A stretch of 64,000 nt of DNA. Origin: Candidatus Poribacteria bacterium (lineage in GTDB: Bacteria > Poribacteria > WGA-4E > WGA-3G). This document shows positions 8,974 through 17,884 of the stretch, one piece after another. Within the stretch, counting starts at the first letter, position 1. Every line of letters starts with the position of its first letter. The notes beneath the pieces are model-generated. The model had not been told where the DNA came from. It saw nothing but the letters and a program-made list of their open reading frames with translations, and searched no databases. The position numbers and the translations under genes are program-made. Where the stretch lies: contig JAJDTM010000056.1 in NCBI GenBank assembly GCA_022827185.1, positions 152,694 to 216,693 on the forward strand, in the 5' to 3' direction.

Positions 8974-11007
8974 TTAATACGGAACATTCCAGAGGAAAAT
9001 CGCGCCATCCGAACTGCCGCTTGCAAGCGTGTTACCATCGGGTGAAAACATCAGAGCATGCACCCAATCAACATGCCCTTTGAGAGTAGACAGTTTGTTA
9101 CCGGTGGCAACATCCCACAGCCGAATGGTTCCATCACGACTTCCACAGGCAAGAATTTTACTATCTGTGGAGAACGCTAATACGTTACCGTAATTGTTCT
9201 GTCCTTCAATAGAAGTGAGTTCACTACCAGTGGCAACATCCCATAGTTGAATGCTGAAAGCACTATTGATGCTTGCAAGTATCTTACCATCCATAGAAAA
9301 TGCTAAGGCGTGGATTTTGCCTGATGGCATATTTAATATTGCGGTTCCAGTACTTGTGTCCCACAACCGTATTGTTTTGTCATCACTCCCGCTTGCAAGC
9401 GTCCCACCGTTGGTGGTGAATGCCAGTGCGTTAACGGTATCTGTATGTCCTTTGAGCGTCAGATTCACCGTCCTATGCGGAATATTCCATAAATGCACAG
9501 TAAATCGGTAGTCCTCAGTCGCACGATCTGAATTTAGTGCTGTCGCAAGCATACTACCATTTTGAGAAAACACAACCACACCCATCGCTCCAGTGGAAGC
9601 GCTTGATGAGTTTTGCACCCCGGGAAGTTTCGGTAATTCCCCTAAGTATGATTCAACGGGCACATCAGACAGTTTATCCCCTGTACGTGTATCCCATAAA
9701 CTCAAGGTGCTACTTACACCCTCCTTAATGAACGGACCACGGGTCCGTCTTTTAAATCGGAAACTTTTTACACTGCTGACTGTCCTACCGTCTGCTGAAA
9801 ACGCCAAAGCGTTAATCCAAGCATTCGTGTCTACACGGTTAGAAAGTTGCGTAAAGGTGCGCGCATCCCACAATATAATTGCGTTAATATGTCCGCTCGC
9901 CAAGAGGGGACTATCGGGTGAAAACGCTAACGCACCAAACTTCCGAGTATGTCCTGTTGAAAAAACAGACAATTCGGCACCAGTGTTCGTGTCCCATATC
10001 CGAATCTTACCACTTGGATTTGCCGTTACAACTGTTTTAGCATCTGGCGAAAACACCAACGTATGAATTGGGGTGCGTGAATCCTCACCAAGGGTCGTAC
10101 GAAGCGTTTTCGTAGCAACGTCCCACAACTCAATTTTACCAGACTGGCTCTGACAAGCCAAAGTTTTACCATTTTTAGAGAATGTCAGTATGCCCCAAAG
10201 TTTGGCATCTTGCGTCAAGATTTTTGGTGTGCGTCCGGTGGTAATGTCCCATAAACGGAGCGGACCATCAATAGCATCAGCAGCAAGGAGCGTGCCATCC
10301 GGTGAAAATACCAACTGGCTGACACGATCTTTGGGACCTTGAAGTGTTTTCTGCAGTTTTCCAGTGGTGGCATCCTTCAATCGTATTTTGCCGTTCTTGT
10401 AGCCGACTGCATAGATACCTTTATCATTGATTTTATTAAGGTATAAGCCTGCTGCGGTAACTTCATATCCAAAGGCGGATTGCAGCACCCCGCCAAACCC
10501 ATCTGAAGCTTTGGGATTGAATTTCTTTTTTTCAAGTCCGGTGGTAACATCCCATAACCGAACCGAGCCATCATAATTTTCGCAGAGAAGGGTTTTACTA
10601 TCCTCAAGGATTCTAAGTGATTCTATTCGCGCCCTTTGTCTTTTGATGGATTTCAAAAGTTTGCCAGTCAATACATCCCAGATCAAGATTGTGTCATACA
10701 TTCCATTCACCAATGTTTTTCCATCCGGCGAGAATGCCACGAGTCCTGTTTCTGACATATAATCGGTAAATAAGGCGAGTTCAGCACCCGTACGAGCATC
10801 ATAAAGCCAAATGCCGGTAGCACTGCCTACTGCGATTTGAGAACCGTCGGGTGAAAAGCTGATGCCACTAATTGCGCCTTTGCTGAGACGTGCTTTTGCG
10901 CCTTCCGGTAATTTCCATTGTGTATAGTCTTGGGCGCTGACACTATGGAGAAATAGCGCGTGGATTAAAAACAAAATAGTGATGGCTAATGCATGTTTCA
11001 TCTTCAT
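8974..11007 (-). CDS. Secreted WD40-repeat beta-propeller protein
   Basis: A 677-residue protein with a signal peptide (MKMKHALAITILFLIHALFL, cleavage after VSA). About 14 WD40 repeats follow, with repeated LAFSPDGKTLASGS and RLWDVATG blades, enough for two seven-bladed propellers. There is no catalytic domain, so it is a scaffold or binding protein outside the cytoplasm. The start ATG lies 4 bp after the stop of the upstream TPR/FG-GAP gene and has AGGAA upstream, so the two are probably co-transcribed. Downstream it converges on the MFS gene with a 25-bp gap. Confidence 0.85.
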   Translation of the reverse strand: MKMKHALAITILFLIHALFLHSVSAQDYTQWKLPEGAKARLSKGAISGISFSPDGSQIAVGSATGIWLYDARTGAELALFTDYMSETGLVAFSPDGKTLVNGMYDTILIWDVLTGKLLKSIKRQRARIESLRILEDSKTLLCENYDGSVRLWDVTTGLEKKKFNPKASDGFGGVLQSAFGYEVTAAGLYLNKINDKGIYAVGYKNGKIRLKDATTGKLQKTLQGPKDRVSQLVFSPDGTLLAADAIDGPLRLWDITTGRTPKILTQDAKLWGILTFSKNGKTLACQSQSGKIELWDVATKTLRTTLGEDSRTPIHTLVFSPDAKTVVTANPSGKIRIWDTNTGAELSVFSTGHTRKFGALAFSPDSPLLASGHINAIILWDARTFTQLSNRVDTNAWINALAFSADGRTVSSVKSFRFKRRTRGPFIKEGVSSTLSLWDTRTGDKLSDVPVESYLGELPKLPGVQNSSSASTGAMGVVVFSQNGSMLATALNSDRATEDYRFTVHLWNIPHRTVNLTLKGHTDTVNALAFTTNGGTLASGSDDKTIRLWDTSTGTAILNMPSGKIHALAFSMDGKILASINSAFSIQLWDVATGSELTSIEGQNNYGNVLAFSTDSKILACGSRDGTIRLWDVATGNKLSTLKGHVDWVHALMFSPDGNTLASGSSDGAIFLWNVPY

Positions 11008-11011
11008 GGCT

Positions 11012-14000
11012 TTATTCCTGTGTTGGCAGTGGCGGTAAACGGTGTTCTACGCGCCGTGTGTTGTATTCAAGCCGATACCGTCGATGTGCTTCATCATCTG
11101 GATAATGCTCGATATCTGGATACGGGTAGGCGGACATCCCGTGAAACGGCAGCGGCTCAACCGTTTGCGATGTGAGCGTATTGATGTCCCCATCTTTGTC
11201 CCATCCGTCGCTATAGAGGATAAAATCGCGCACCCATCCGGGTTTTAATTGAGGGAGGCGTGCAGCATCAAATTCCACTGTAATTTCATCCCCCGCATTG
11301 AGGATAACGTACATATCGTCAACTTCCTGCAACAACGGATTGACATCGCCATAACGGGTGTAATAGCCTGCGAGGTCACGCCACTGTGCATCAGTCGTTA
11401 CCTTTTGGTAGTCGAACAGATGCGGTGCGTGTGAGTTCGGACGATACATCTCAGAGAAGCCGCGATAGTGCAAATCCGCGCTGTCTGGCTTCAACGTCGT
11501 CATCTCTATCGGGACGTCTTGTGTTCCGACGGTGAAAAACGCTGCATCCCAATAAATCTGCATATCGGTCCCAATCCGAACACGCCGATCCTCTGACAGA
11601 AATTTGCCGGTCAGATCGACGGTGATTGTCTTGTTTTTACCAGCAGGGAGTCCGATCATATCAATAACGGTTTTCCATTCGCCAGTCTCATCCTTCACAG
11701 CAACCGCTGGAAAACTTGGGTTGATTTCCGGGTTTTGGAACAGCGCAACGTTAATACTGGTATCCGTTGGGAAGATCCATCCACTGAGGAACAGCGTCAC
11801 AGGTGCGTCATTCGGAACATCGCCGAGGTCAAGAACAATCGCGTGCGGTTCGACAACGCCTTGGTAAGGACCGGGTGCATGTTCAACGGCATAGTCGTAA
11901 TCAAACGCTTTTAGTGCATCAGACACATCTTCACCGCGATGATTAACTGCAGATTTAGGATACAGTTTCTCAGCGACACCGTAAACCTTGAAGTCCGCAA
12001 AGGGTGGCGGTGTATACTGCTCGTTTACGAAAATGTCGGTACCTACAGGGTGATCAACGGCTATCAGTTTCACTTCATCAAAATAGGCGGTTTCCCATAG
12101 TTCTTCCGTAATTTGAATGGAATATTTACCATCCTTTGGTTGCATTTGCGTCCCGGAAATCTTCACGAAATCTTTTGTTTCATCAGGCGCAACGAACCCC
12201 ATTGAAGTGACAAGTCCCAAAGGCGCGCGCCAGAGCAGATCAGTGACGAATTGATACTTTTCGCCGTCGTAGACGTATAGGAACGGGCAGGAACCTTTCA
12301 ATATTTGCTTCTCCAGAATCCGTTGTCTCGCCTGCGGTTCAACGACATTCTGCGGCACACCGTTCGTCCAGACGACACGCACCACATCTGCAGCGTCGAA
12401 TGCCCCCAACCCGAAATGGGTGACCTGTTCCGATACATACTGCAGTTGGTACAGATCACCGACTTTCACCTCTAATTTCGAGCCGATACCGTCTCTATTC
12501 ACCTTGTTATTTTCTGCAATGATGCCTTCCAATCGCACCTGTATCCAGCTGTTTTGATTCCCACCATTGTTTTGCAAGGCGCGGAGTTGTCCTTCACCGT
12601 TGATGAAAAAAAGGTCGAGATCGCCGTCGTTGTCGTAATCGCCGACTGCTCCAGCGGTTGCATTGTGGAGGATCGCACCCTCTGTTGGTGTGACGGTTTC
12701 TATGAGCGGATACGGTTCCATAAATTGTCCAGTCCCATCGTTTCGGAATAGGAACATCCCATCCTCACCACTCACCCAGAGGTCAACAAATCCGTCGTTA
12801 TCGTAATCTATATTCTTTAATAGCGTAGGAGACAGATCACGTACACCCGCCTCTAAGCGTGGATCGCTCATAAAACTTCCATCGCCTCTATTGAGATAGA
12901 GATAGATCTGATCTGCTGTTGACAGGAAAATATCAAAGTCGCCGTCGTTGTCGTAATCGCCAACGGCAGCTGCGGTATAACGCACATCTTGCGATATCCC
13001 TGTCTCATCAGAAACCGCGCGGAGCCTGCCTTGGCGGAGGTTATCGTAAAGCGTGCATCCCATTTCGCGGTGTGTAACAAAGATGTCTATATCGCCATCG
13101 TCATCAAAATCAGCGGAGAATGCTTCGGCAGGCACGGATTGTGGCGCGACTGTTTTTACAAAGGTCTGTTCGCTAACATCCGTAAACGTTTCATCCGCTT
13201 TATCTTCATCATCCCCTTTATTTTTATCATTGCTATTGTTCCGATACATCGCGATGTCAGTGCGTCCTGAAAAGAGGTCAAGGTCGCCGTCGTGGTCAAA
13301 ATCAACAGGGAGAAGCACACCTGTTTGCTCTACCGTTGGATCGTGGACAACGAGGTTGAAGACATTGAAATTCTCGTCAACCGGCTGGTACTGCATTATC
13401 CCGACGTGAGGCGTTTGCAGTAGGAAATCCTGTATACCATCTTTATCCAGATCTGCGACTGCAACGACATAGTGGTGTTTTTCTTCCGAGACAAACGTAT
13501 CAACAGACGCAAACGCCTCGCCTGTATTCCGATACAACATCATGCCGTTTGATACTATAGACAGATCAAGATTTCCATCGTTATTGTGGTCCATAAGAAA
13601 TACAGCGATGGGTGTTTTAAAATTTGAAGGTGGATTTATATTGGCGAGTCCAAGTTGCTCGGTAACATCCACAAATTCCACTTCAATCGGTAGACTCTCT
13701 TTAGCAAGCATTCGCGCCCTAAACCCTGCACTGAACGTCTCTATCGGATGTCCAAGGATGTCGGTTACTAATTCACCGATACCCTGCTGATAGCGCGGGC
13801 TTGCGCGATGCAAGTTCTCAAAGATTCGGATATTGCGTGTCGCGAGTTTTAGATCGCCTTTCTCTATCGCGTCTATCCCTTGTGTGAGGTAGCCAAGTTT
13901 TTCTGCATCCGTATCGCCTAAAAGAACTCGTAATTCCTGACAGAGATTTCCGGCAGCATCAAGCTGCTCTTGTGCTAATAATCCGAGTGTCAACTTCATC

Positions 14001-14557
14001 AGCACAACGATATTAACAGGGGATCGGTCGTGTAATTCTTGAAGATGTCGAACCGCCTCCTGCTGTGCTTCGGGGTCGTTTCGTTGTCCAAGATAGTGCC
14101 GGACGAGTTTGTAACGAAACTCTAATTCATCGGGTGCTAACCGCACGGCTTCCTTCATCGCCTCCACAGCCAAATCAGTTTTCCCCCGCAACTGATAGAC
14201 CTCGGATAAGATGAAGCGCAACTGGCTATCCATCGGTGCGACAGCAATTCCGAGCTTTACCGCTTCTTCGGCAGCTGCTGCCTGTTGTAAACGTAAGTGT
14301 GCGACAGCGAGGTTGCCATAACCGATGGCTTCGTCAGGCAACAGTTCGATAAGCGCGCTAAATGCTTCGACTGCCTTTGAGGGTTGCGACTCTTCAAGAT
14401 ATGCCAACCCTAAATTCTGGTGTCGGATCGCTGCTTCAATGATCTGGGTGCTGTCCATCTCTTGTGCGTCTGCTGTTGAAACGATAAAACCCCATACCAA
14501 TAACAGCACGCCTATCAAGTATTTTCCTATAGTAGGAGACGTGAATCTCAATATCAT
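11012..14557 (-). CDS. Secreted TPR / FG-GAP (VCBS) / ASPIC-UnbV repeat protein (CRTAC1-like)
   Basis: A 1181-residue protein. A signal peptide ends around STADA. Residues about 35-240 are TPR helices (QNLGLAYLEESQPSKAVEAF and following). Residues about 300-690 hold at least seven FG-GAP blades with Ca2+-binding loops such as DYDNDGDLDLF and DFDDDGDIDIF. An ASPIC/UnbV segment follows (DGIGSKLEVKVG through FGLGAFDAADVVRV). The remaining 400 or so residues are beta-rich and unassigned. The family is extracytoplasmic and its molecular role is not known. Its ATG overlaps the stop of the small upstream gene by 4 bp, implying translational coupling. Confidence 0.85.
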   Translation of the reverse strand: MILRFTSPTIGKYLIGVLLLVWGFIVSTADAQEMDSTQIIEAAIRHQNLGLAYLEESQPSKAVEAFSALIELLPDEAIGYGNLAVAHLRLQQAAAAEEAVKLGIAVAPMDSQLRFILSEVYQLRGKTDLAVEAMKEAVRLAPDELEFRYKLVRHYLGQRNDPEAQQEAVRHLQELHDRSPVNIVVLMKLTLGLLAQEQLDAAGNLCQELRVLLGDTDAEKLGYLTQGIDAIEKGDLKLATRNIRIFENLHRASPRYQQGIGELVTDILGHPIETFSAGFRARMLAKESLPIEVEFVDVTEQLGLANINPPSNFKTPIAVFLMDHNNDGNLDLSIVSNGMMLYRNTGEAFASVDTFVSEEKHHYVVAVADLDKDGIQDFLLQTPHVGIMQYQPVDENFNVFNLVVHDPTVEQTGVLLPVDFDHDGDLDLFSGRTDIAMYRNNSNDKNKGDDEDKADETFTDVSEQTFVKTVAPQSVPAEAFSADFDDDGDIDIFVTHREMGCTLYDNLRQGRLRAVSDETGISQDVRYTAAAVGDYDNDGDFDIFLSTADQIYLYLNRGDGSFMSDPRLEAGVRDLSPTLLKNIDYDNDGFVDLWVSGEDGMFLFRNDGTGQFMEPYPLIETVTPTEGAILHNATAGAVGDYDNDGDLDLFFINGEGQLRALQNNGGNQNSWIQVRLEGIIAENNKVNRDGIGSKLEVKVGDLYQLQYVSEQVTHFGLGAFDAADVVRVVWTNGVPQNVVEPQARQRILEKQILKGSCPFLYVYDGEKYQFVTDLLWRAPLGLVTSMGFVAPDETKDFVKISGTQMQPKDGKYSIQITEELWETAYFDEVKLIAVDHPVGTDIFVNEQYTPPPFADFKVYGVAEKLYPKSAVNHRGEDVSDALKAFDYDYAVEHAPGPYQGVVEPHAIVLDLGDVPNDAPVTLFLSGWIFPTDTSINVALFQNPEINPSFPAVAVKDETGEWKTVIDMIGLPAGKNKTITVDLTGKFLSEDRRVRIGTDMQIYWDAAFFTVGTQDVPIEMTTLKPDSADLHYRGFSEMYRPNSHAPHLFDYQKVTTDAQWRDLAGYYTRYGDVNPLLQEVDDMYVILNAGDEITVEFDAARLPQLKPGWVRDFILYSDGWDKDGDINTLTSQTVEPLPFHGMSAYPYPDIEHYPDDEAHRRYRLEYNTRRVEHRLPPLPTQE

Positions 14558-14817
14558 GCGCTTTCCTCTTTCTGCATATCTCGTGCGGTGTCCACGATTG
14601 CCTGTCGTATACTTTTGAGTCGAAGTGCCAGTGAATCCTCAAGTTGTTTAAGGTGGAGCAGCCACGACTCCTTAGAGTCGCCTTCCTCCGTACCAAACCC
14701 GTCGGTCATAGAGAGACGGATATATTTCAAGCGTTCTGTCTGTAGAATTTTCATCTGCTCCTCATAGTCTTCAACGCCAGATTCTAAGAGCGTAATCAGT
14801 TCGCGTATTTTTTCCAA
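14554..14817 (-). CDS. Small helical protein, first gene of the TPR/FG-GAP operon
   Basis: An 87-residue, mostly helical, charged protein (MEKIRELITLLESGVEDYEE) with heptad-like spacing suggesting a coiled coil. The start chosen is TTG at 14817 because AGGAGA lies about 8 bp upstream; an ATG at 14862 is in frame but has no such site. The stop overlaps the next start by 4 bp. I do not recognise the family. It may be a cytoplasmic partner or regulator of the downstream secreted proteins, but only the operon position suggests that. Confidence 0.65.
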   Translation of the reverse strand: MEKIRELITLLESGVEDYEEQMKILQTERLKYIRLSMTDGFGTEEGDSKESWLLHLKQLEDSLALRLKSIRQAIVDTARDMQKEESA

Positions 14818-14942
14818 TGTGTGTCTCCTTTTAGGTTGTGTTTTGATAATGCAGTACATCAAGGCGAGATCTAAAAAATAGTGTATCTTATTTTATGTTT
14901 GTAATCAAATAAAAATAAGGTAGGTTCCGGAAAATTAAAAAT

Positions 14943-14971
14943 TTGACAGCGGCGTTTTTTTTTGCTACACT
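14943..14971 (+). promoter_or_regulatory. Strong sigma70-type promoter for the Uma2 gene
   Basis: TTGACA (14943-14948) and TACACT (14966-14971) are 17 bp apart in an AT-rich stretch. The implied transcript starts near 14978, about 90 bp upstream of the Uma2 start codon, and would include the 31-bp direct repeat in its leader. Confidence 0.7.
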
Positions 14972-15004
14972 ATTGTGTATATTAAGGTTCTGCTATTTCA
15001 ATAA

Positions 15005-15065
15005 CATCTCACGCCACGGCGCAGGAACAACTATGCATCCCACGCCACGGCAAGGGAGAACATAG
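15005..15065 (+). repeat. Two 31-bp-spaced direct repeats in the Uma2 leader
   Basis: CATCTCACGCCACGGC (15005) and CATCCCACGCCACGGC (15036) are followed by similar AGGAACA and GGGAGAACA text. The second copy provides the ribosome-binding site (GGGAGA) of the Uma2 gene. This looks like a recent tandem duplication of the leader. Confidence 0.7.
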
Positions 15066-15749
15066 ATGAATACTTATACAAACAAACATAATATGCCTTA
15101 CGCCCCCACGGGCACAGCAGATCTCTATCCTGATACGGACGGTCAACCTATGGCAGCCAGCGACTTACATCTTGAAATCCTGATCCGGCTTCTGCAAGCT
15201 TTGAGAGCCTATTTTTCGGAGATGCCGGAGGTCTATGTCTCCGGTGATATTCTGACGTATTACATAGAGGGCAACCCGCGCGCAGTTTGCGCTCCGGATG
15301 TGCTGGTCGCCTTCGGTATCGGTCAGAAGCAACGCTACACCTACAAAGTATGGGAAGAAGGAAAAGTACCGGACTTCGTGATGGAGTTCTCAAGTAAAAC
15401 CACTTATCAGAACGACCTCACAGACAAGATGGCGCTCTACGCCGGGTTGGGCATACCAAACTATCTACTTTATGATGCTGAAGCACTTTATCTACCTTCG
15501 CCGCTGATGGGATTTCAGTTGGTGAAAGGCGTGTACGTCCCGATTCCGCTGGGCGTTGATGGCAGTATCCATTCAGATATTCTCGGTTTAGATTTCCATA
15601 TCCGTGAGAGGCGTTTAGAGGTTTACGACCCGGTTAGGGAGCAGTGGCTCCAAACGCCGGCGGAGATCGCAGAAGCACGCGCGGAGACCGCAGAAGCAGA
15701 AGTCGCGCGACTCCAAGCGGAACTTGAACGCTTGAAAGAACGCGAGTAA
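15066..15749 (+). CDS. Uma2-family (DUF820) PD-(D/E)XK nuclease-like protein
   Basis: A 227-residue protein. The core carries the Uma2 motifs: APDVLVAFG, then VPDFVMEFSSKTT with the (D/E)-x-K-like active-site strand, then DLTDKMALYAGLGIPNYLLYD. The final 35 residues are an Ala/Glu/Arg-rich coiled coil (AEIAEARAETAEAEVARLQA). Uma2 proteins are restriction-endonuclease-fold proteins, expanded in cyanobacteria and some environmental phyla, often linked to mobile DNA; their role is not settled. The start has GGGAGA 8 bp upstream. Confidence 0.8.
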   Translation: MNTYTNKHNMPYAPTGTADLYPDTDGQPMAASDLHLEILIRLLQALRAYFSEMPEVYVSGDILTYYIEGNPRAVCAPDVLVAFGIGQKQRYTYKVWEEGKVPDFVMEFSSKTTYQNDLTDKMALYAGLGIPNYLLYDAEALYLPSPLMGFQLVKGVYVPIPLGVDGSIHSDILGLDFHIRERRLEVYDPVREQWLQTPAEIAEARAETAEAEVARLQAELERLKERE

Positions 15750-15820
15750 TACTATTGCCTGTAGCGTAAACTGTGCGTTTGGGTTTCCACGCTTCTGTAG
15801 CATAACCTGTTAGGTTGTGC

Positions 15821-15859
15821 AATGTCTGAATCTCGGATTACACAGATTACACAGATTTT
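15821..15859 (+). repeat. TGTCTGAATC / GGATTACACAGA dispersed repeat
   Basis: After TGTCTGAATC come tandem 10-nt units GGATTACACA and GATTACACAGA. The same leader plus GGATTACACGGAT units occurs at 23373-23422, and a variant (TGTCTGAATCAGGATTTTCA) at 15922. The repeats lie downstream of genes in and around the defence island. Confidence 0.65.
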
Positions 15860-15882
15860 AAGAGGATCCTTCGCTTCTTATT

Positions 15883-15905
15883 GTAGGAGCGAGCTGTGCT
15901 CGCGA
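15883..15905 (+). repeat. GTAGGAGCGAGC palindromic repeat, copy 1
   Basis: The stem GCGAGC/GCTCGC surrounds a 3-nt loop, preceded by GTAGGA. A second copy in the opposite orientation lies at 20513-20535. The two copies flank the whole four-gene CBASS-like cassette. Confidence 0.7.
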
Positions 15906-16061
15906 CGTTGTTGCGGTGTTTATTGTCTGAATCAGGATTTTCAGGATTAGAGAGGGGACCTGACTAAAAAACGCGCCTTTAGTAGATATACGTTGGGTTG
16001 ATCGGTTATGCTCAGACCTCCTCACTCCAGCGGATTGATGTGTTTATAGAATCTTTGCTGC

Positions 16062-16191
16062 CAGGGCTATTTAGTTTTCTATTTTTTACTCAAATTTTGA
16101 AACTCCAAACCCGGTAGGTGTGGTTTCCTAACCGCACCGGATTCGAGAAAAAGATGAAAACCGCACAATTTCTTAAAACTAAGTCGCCCTG
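16062..16191 (+). mobile_element. 130-bp MITE-like element, copy B
   Basis: The ends are imperfect inverted repeats: CAGGGCTATTTAGTTTT on the left and the complement of CAGGGCGACTTAGTTTT on the right (15 of 17 match). A central hairpin has arms GGTGTGGTT and AACCGCACC. Length is 130 bp, the same as the copy at 24492-24621, and the two align throughout. No target duplication is visible here, so this copy may be older. No coding capacity. Confidence 0.75.
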
Positions 16192-16535
16192 GAACACCTA
16201 ACAATTTTTCTTCTGTTGCGTACGTAGGTGCTACTGTTGAAAAACGGGGGTTGTTGTCTGGGTTTCTATGAAAATCATGAAATTTCATAGTATTTCATAG
16301 TAAGGAACCGAGAAAGTGTTTCGGGGACCGCTACGAAGCGAGGTGTAGCAAGGGTTTTTTGAAGGTGTTGTTAAGATTTGTTTTTTTCGTACCTATGAAA
16401 TTATGATTTTAAGGTGCTAGTTGTTTCGCTTACAAACACAGTGGTGGTATAGGTTTACGGGCGTTTCTATTTTTGGCACTTACAATGCGTTACTATGAAA
16501 TTTCTGTTCATTAGTCTAAGATTCTGGGAACAAAC

Positions 16536-17873
16536 TTACTTATCATTATGAATTTGAAATTCTCCAGCTTCATGCCAGTCTGTTCCGTCAAGGTTGACTT
16601 GACAGTCAGCGTCCCGTAGTCGCATCGCTAGTGCTTGCCTTTTTGCTGTTGAGTTATCTAATCTGATTGTGTGTCGACCTCCGATATCACTAAACGGTCT
16701 AAGTTGACCGATCTCAACCAACACAGTTCTCTTAGGATCGCGCCCGAAGGCCATCCCCGCTTCAAAAATCACATTAGGTCGCGCTTGAGGGGTTAAATCT
16801 TTTTCATATGCGAGATCATCTGGAGATTGAAATTCAGGTCTTACCCTAGCCTCGTCGTCTGGAGTCATAAGAACAACAGTAGCTTGAGCTTGCTCGAAAG
16901 CTGCATTGAGAATTTCTGCTACATGTGGTGAACCTTTTCCAGTCCACTGAACAGCTTGGGTCCACTCAATGGGTTCCAGACCTATCGAACGTAGGAAGGT
17001 GAACATTGCATCTCGCAAGTCTTTGTTTCTACCGTGAACAACAAATACCCTTCGTGAACTTTTTTCCATTCTTTCTATTGTCTCCTGTTCTAATGTTATT
17101 ATTGACTCAGTTAAAAGCTGAAGAATTTTTGGACCGATTTTTTCAATGGAAACACCACCATTGTGTGTAGAAATGCTCGCTAGTCGAGTCGTGGCGTTAT
17201 CCACTGGACCGATGTATTCATTTGGGTTTGAGAGTGCAGAACGCGATATTTCTAAGGCACCTCCCTTTCCATCTCCGTATCTGGAGGCGATTGGCAAGTC
17301 AATTGGAATAACCGGTTTTTTACTTTCGAGGTAGAGTTGACTAGAATGCTCAACGCCCTCGCCGCCTCCCACAATGATGAGTCCGGCACCGTACTCGGCT
17401 TCTCGTGTTCTCCGGTAGGCTCCTGCATTCCAACCAGGAGGAACGCGCACTAGGTGTATTGCCTGTTTTTCAATAAGTCGATTCCACAAATCCCTACGCC
17501 TGTCCGGAATCTCAGATTCTGCCTTTTCAGATGAGACAATTATAGCCACCGGCTCTCCGGCGAGTAGATTGTTTAAATTCTGAAAGTTGATATAATTATC
17601 TATAGTTTCAAGTACATTCCAATCATAATATAACGCTGTGTCCCACGAAGGTTTGTCGGCATTTACCATATCCTCAGTGCCGGTCCCAACAATTAATTTA
17701 GCATGATTCCTCAGTAATCCGCTGGTTAAATATCGAACTAGCTCGTGAGAGTACTTGAGAATTTTTAGATTTGTGGTCTTATGAGCACTTCCTGCAATCT
17801 GAATATATCTTCCCGAGAGATTTTGCCTAAGGTTACCAAATTCATGATTCATATAATTTTTTTCATCATACAC
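16536..17873 (-). CDS. SLOG-TIR effector of the CBASS-like cassette
   Basis: A 445-residue protein. The N-terminal half looks like a SLOG Rossmann sensor: strand YIQIAGSA, then IVGTG, then GLIIVGGGEGVEHSSQLYLE and PVIPIDLP. The C-terminal part (about residues 280-430) is a TIR domain of the CAP12/Pycsar-effector type: VFVVHGRNKDLRDAMF, the segment IGLEPIEW, and NVIFEAGMAFGR with the Glu expected to be catalytic for NAD+ cleavage. The predicted role is a cyclic-nucleotide-triggered NADase that stops growth on infection; this is inferred from the family and neighbours. GTG at 17873 is chosen as start because GAGGA lies 8 nt upstream and it follows the CD-NTase stop; an ATG at 17909 would overlap by 25 bp. 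Confidence 0.8.
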   Translation of the reverse strand: MYDEKNYMNHEFGNLRQNLSGRYIQIAGSAHKTTNLKILKYSHELVRYLTSGLLRNHAKLIVGTGTEDMVNADKPSWDTALYYDWNVLETIDNYINFQNLNNLLAGEPVAIIVSSEKAESEIPDRRRDLWNRLIEKQAIHLVRVPPGWNAGAYRRTREAEYGAGLIIVGGGEGVEHSSQLYLESKKPVIPIDLPIASRYGDGKGGALEISRSALSNPNEYIGPVDNATTRLASISTHNGGVSIEKIGPKILQLLTESIITLEQETIERMEKSSRRVFVVHGRNKDLRDAMFTFLRSIGLEPIEWTQAVQWTGKGSPHVAEILNAAFEQAQATVVLMTPDDEARVRPEFQSPDDLAYEKDLTPQARPNVIFEAGMAFGRDPKRTVLVEIGQLRPFSDIGGRHTIRLDNSTAKRQALAMRLRDADCQVNLDGTDWHEAGEFQIHNDK

Positions 17874-17884
17874 GTAGTGTATCC

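Larger units (their letters stand above)
15750..16535. other. 786-bp gene-free region carrying several dispersed repeats
   Basis: No convincing gene is seen. The region holds a TGTCTGAATC repeat (15821-15859), a GTAGGAGCGAGC palindrome (15883-15905), another TGTCTGAATC unit (15911-15933) and a 130-bp MITE (16062-16191). The remaining sequence (16192-16535) is AT-rich, with repeated CATAGTATTTCATAG text near 16286-16302, and nothing else was recognised. It borders the 3' end of the CBASS-like cassette. Confidence 0.7.

Noticed and set aside
16079..16288. A 69-codon minus-strand frame
   Set aside because: It lies mostly within the 130-bp MITE and has no ribosome-binding site or known domain.
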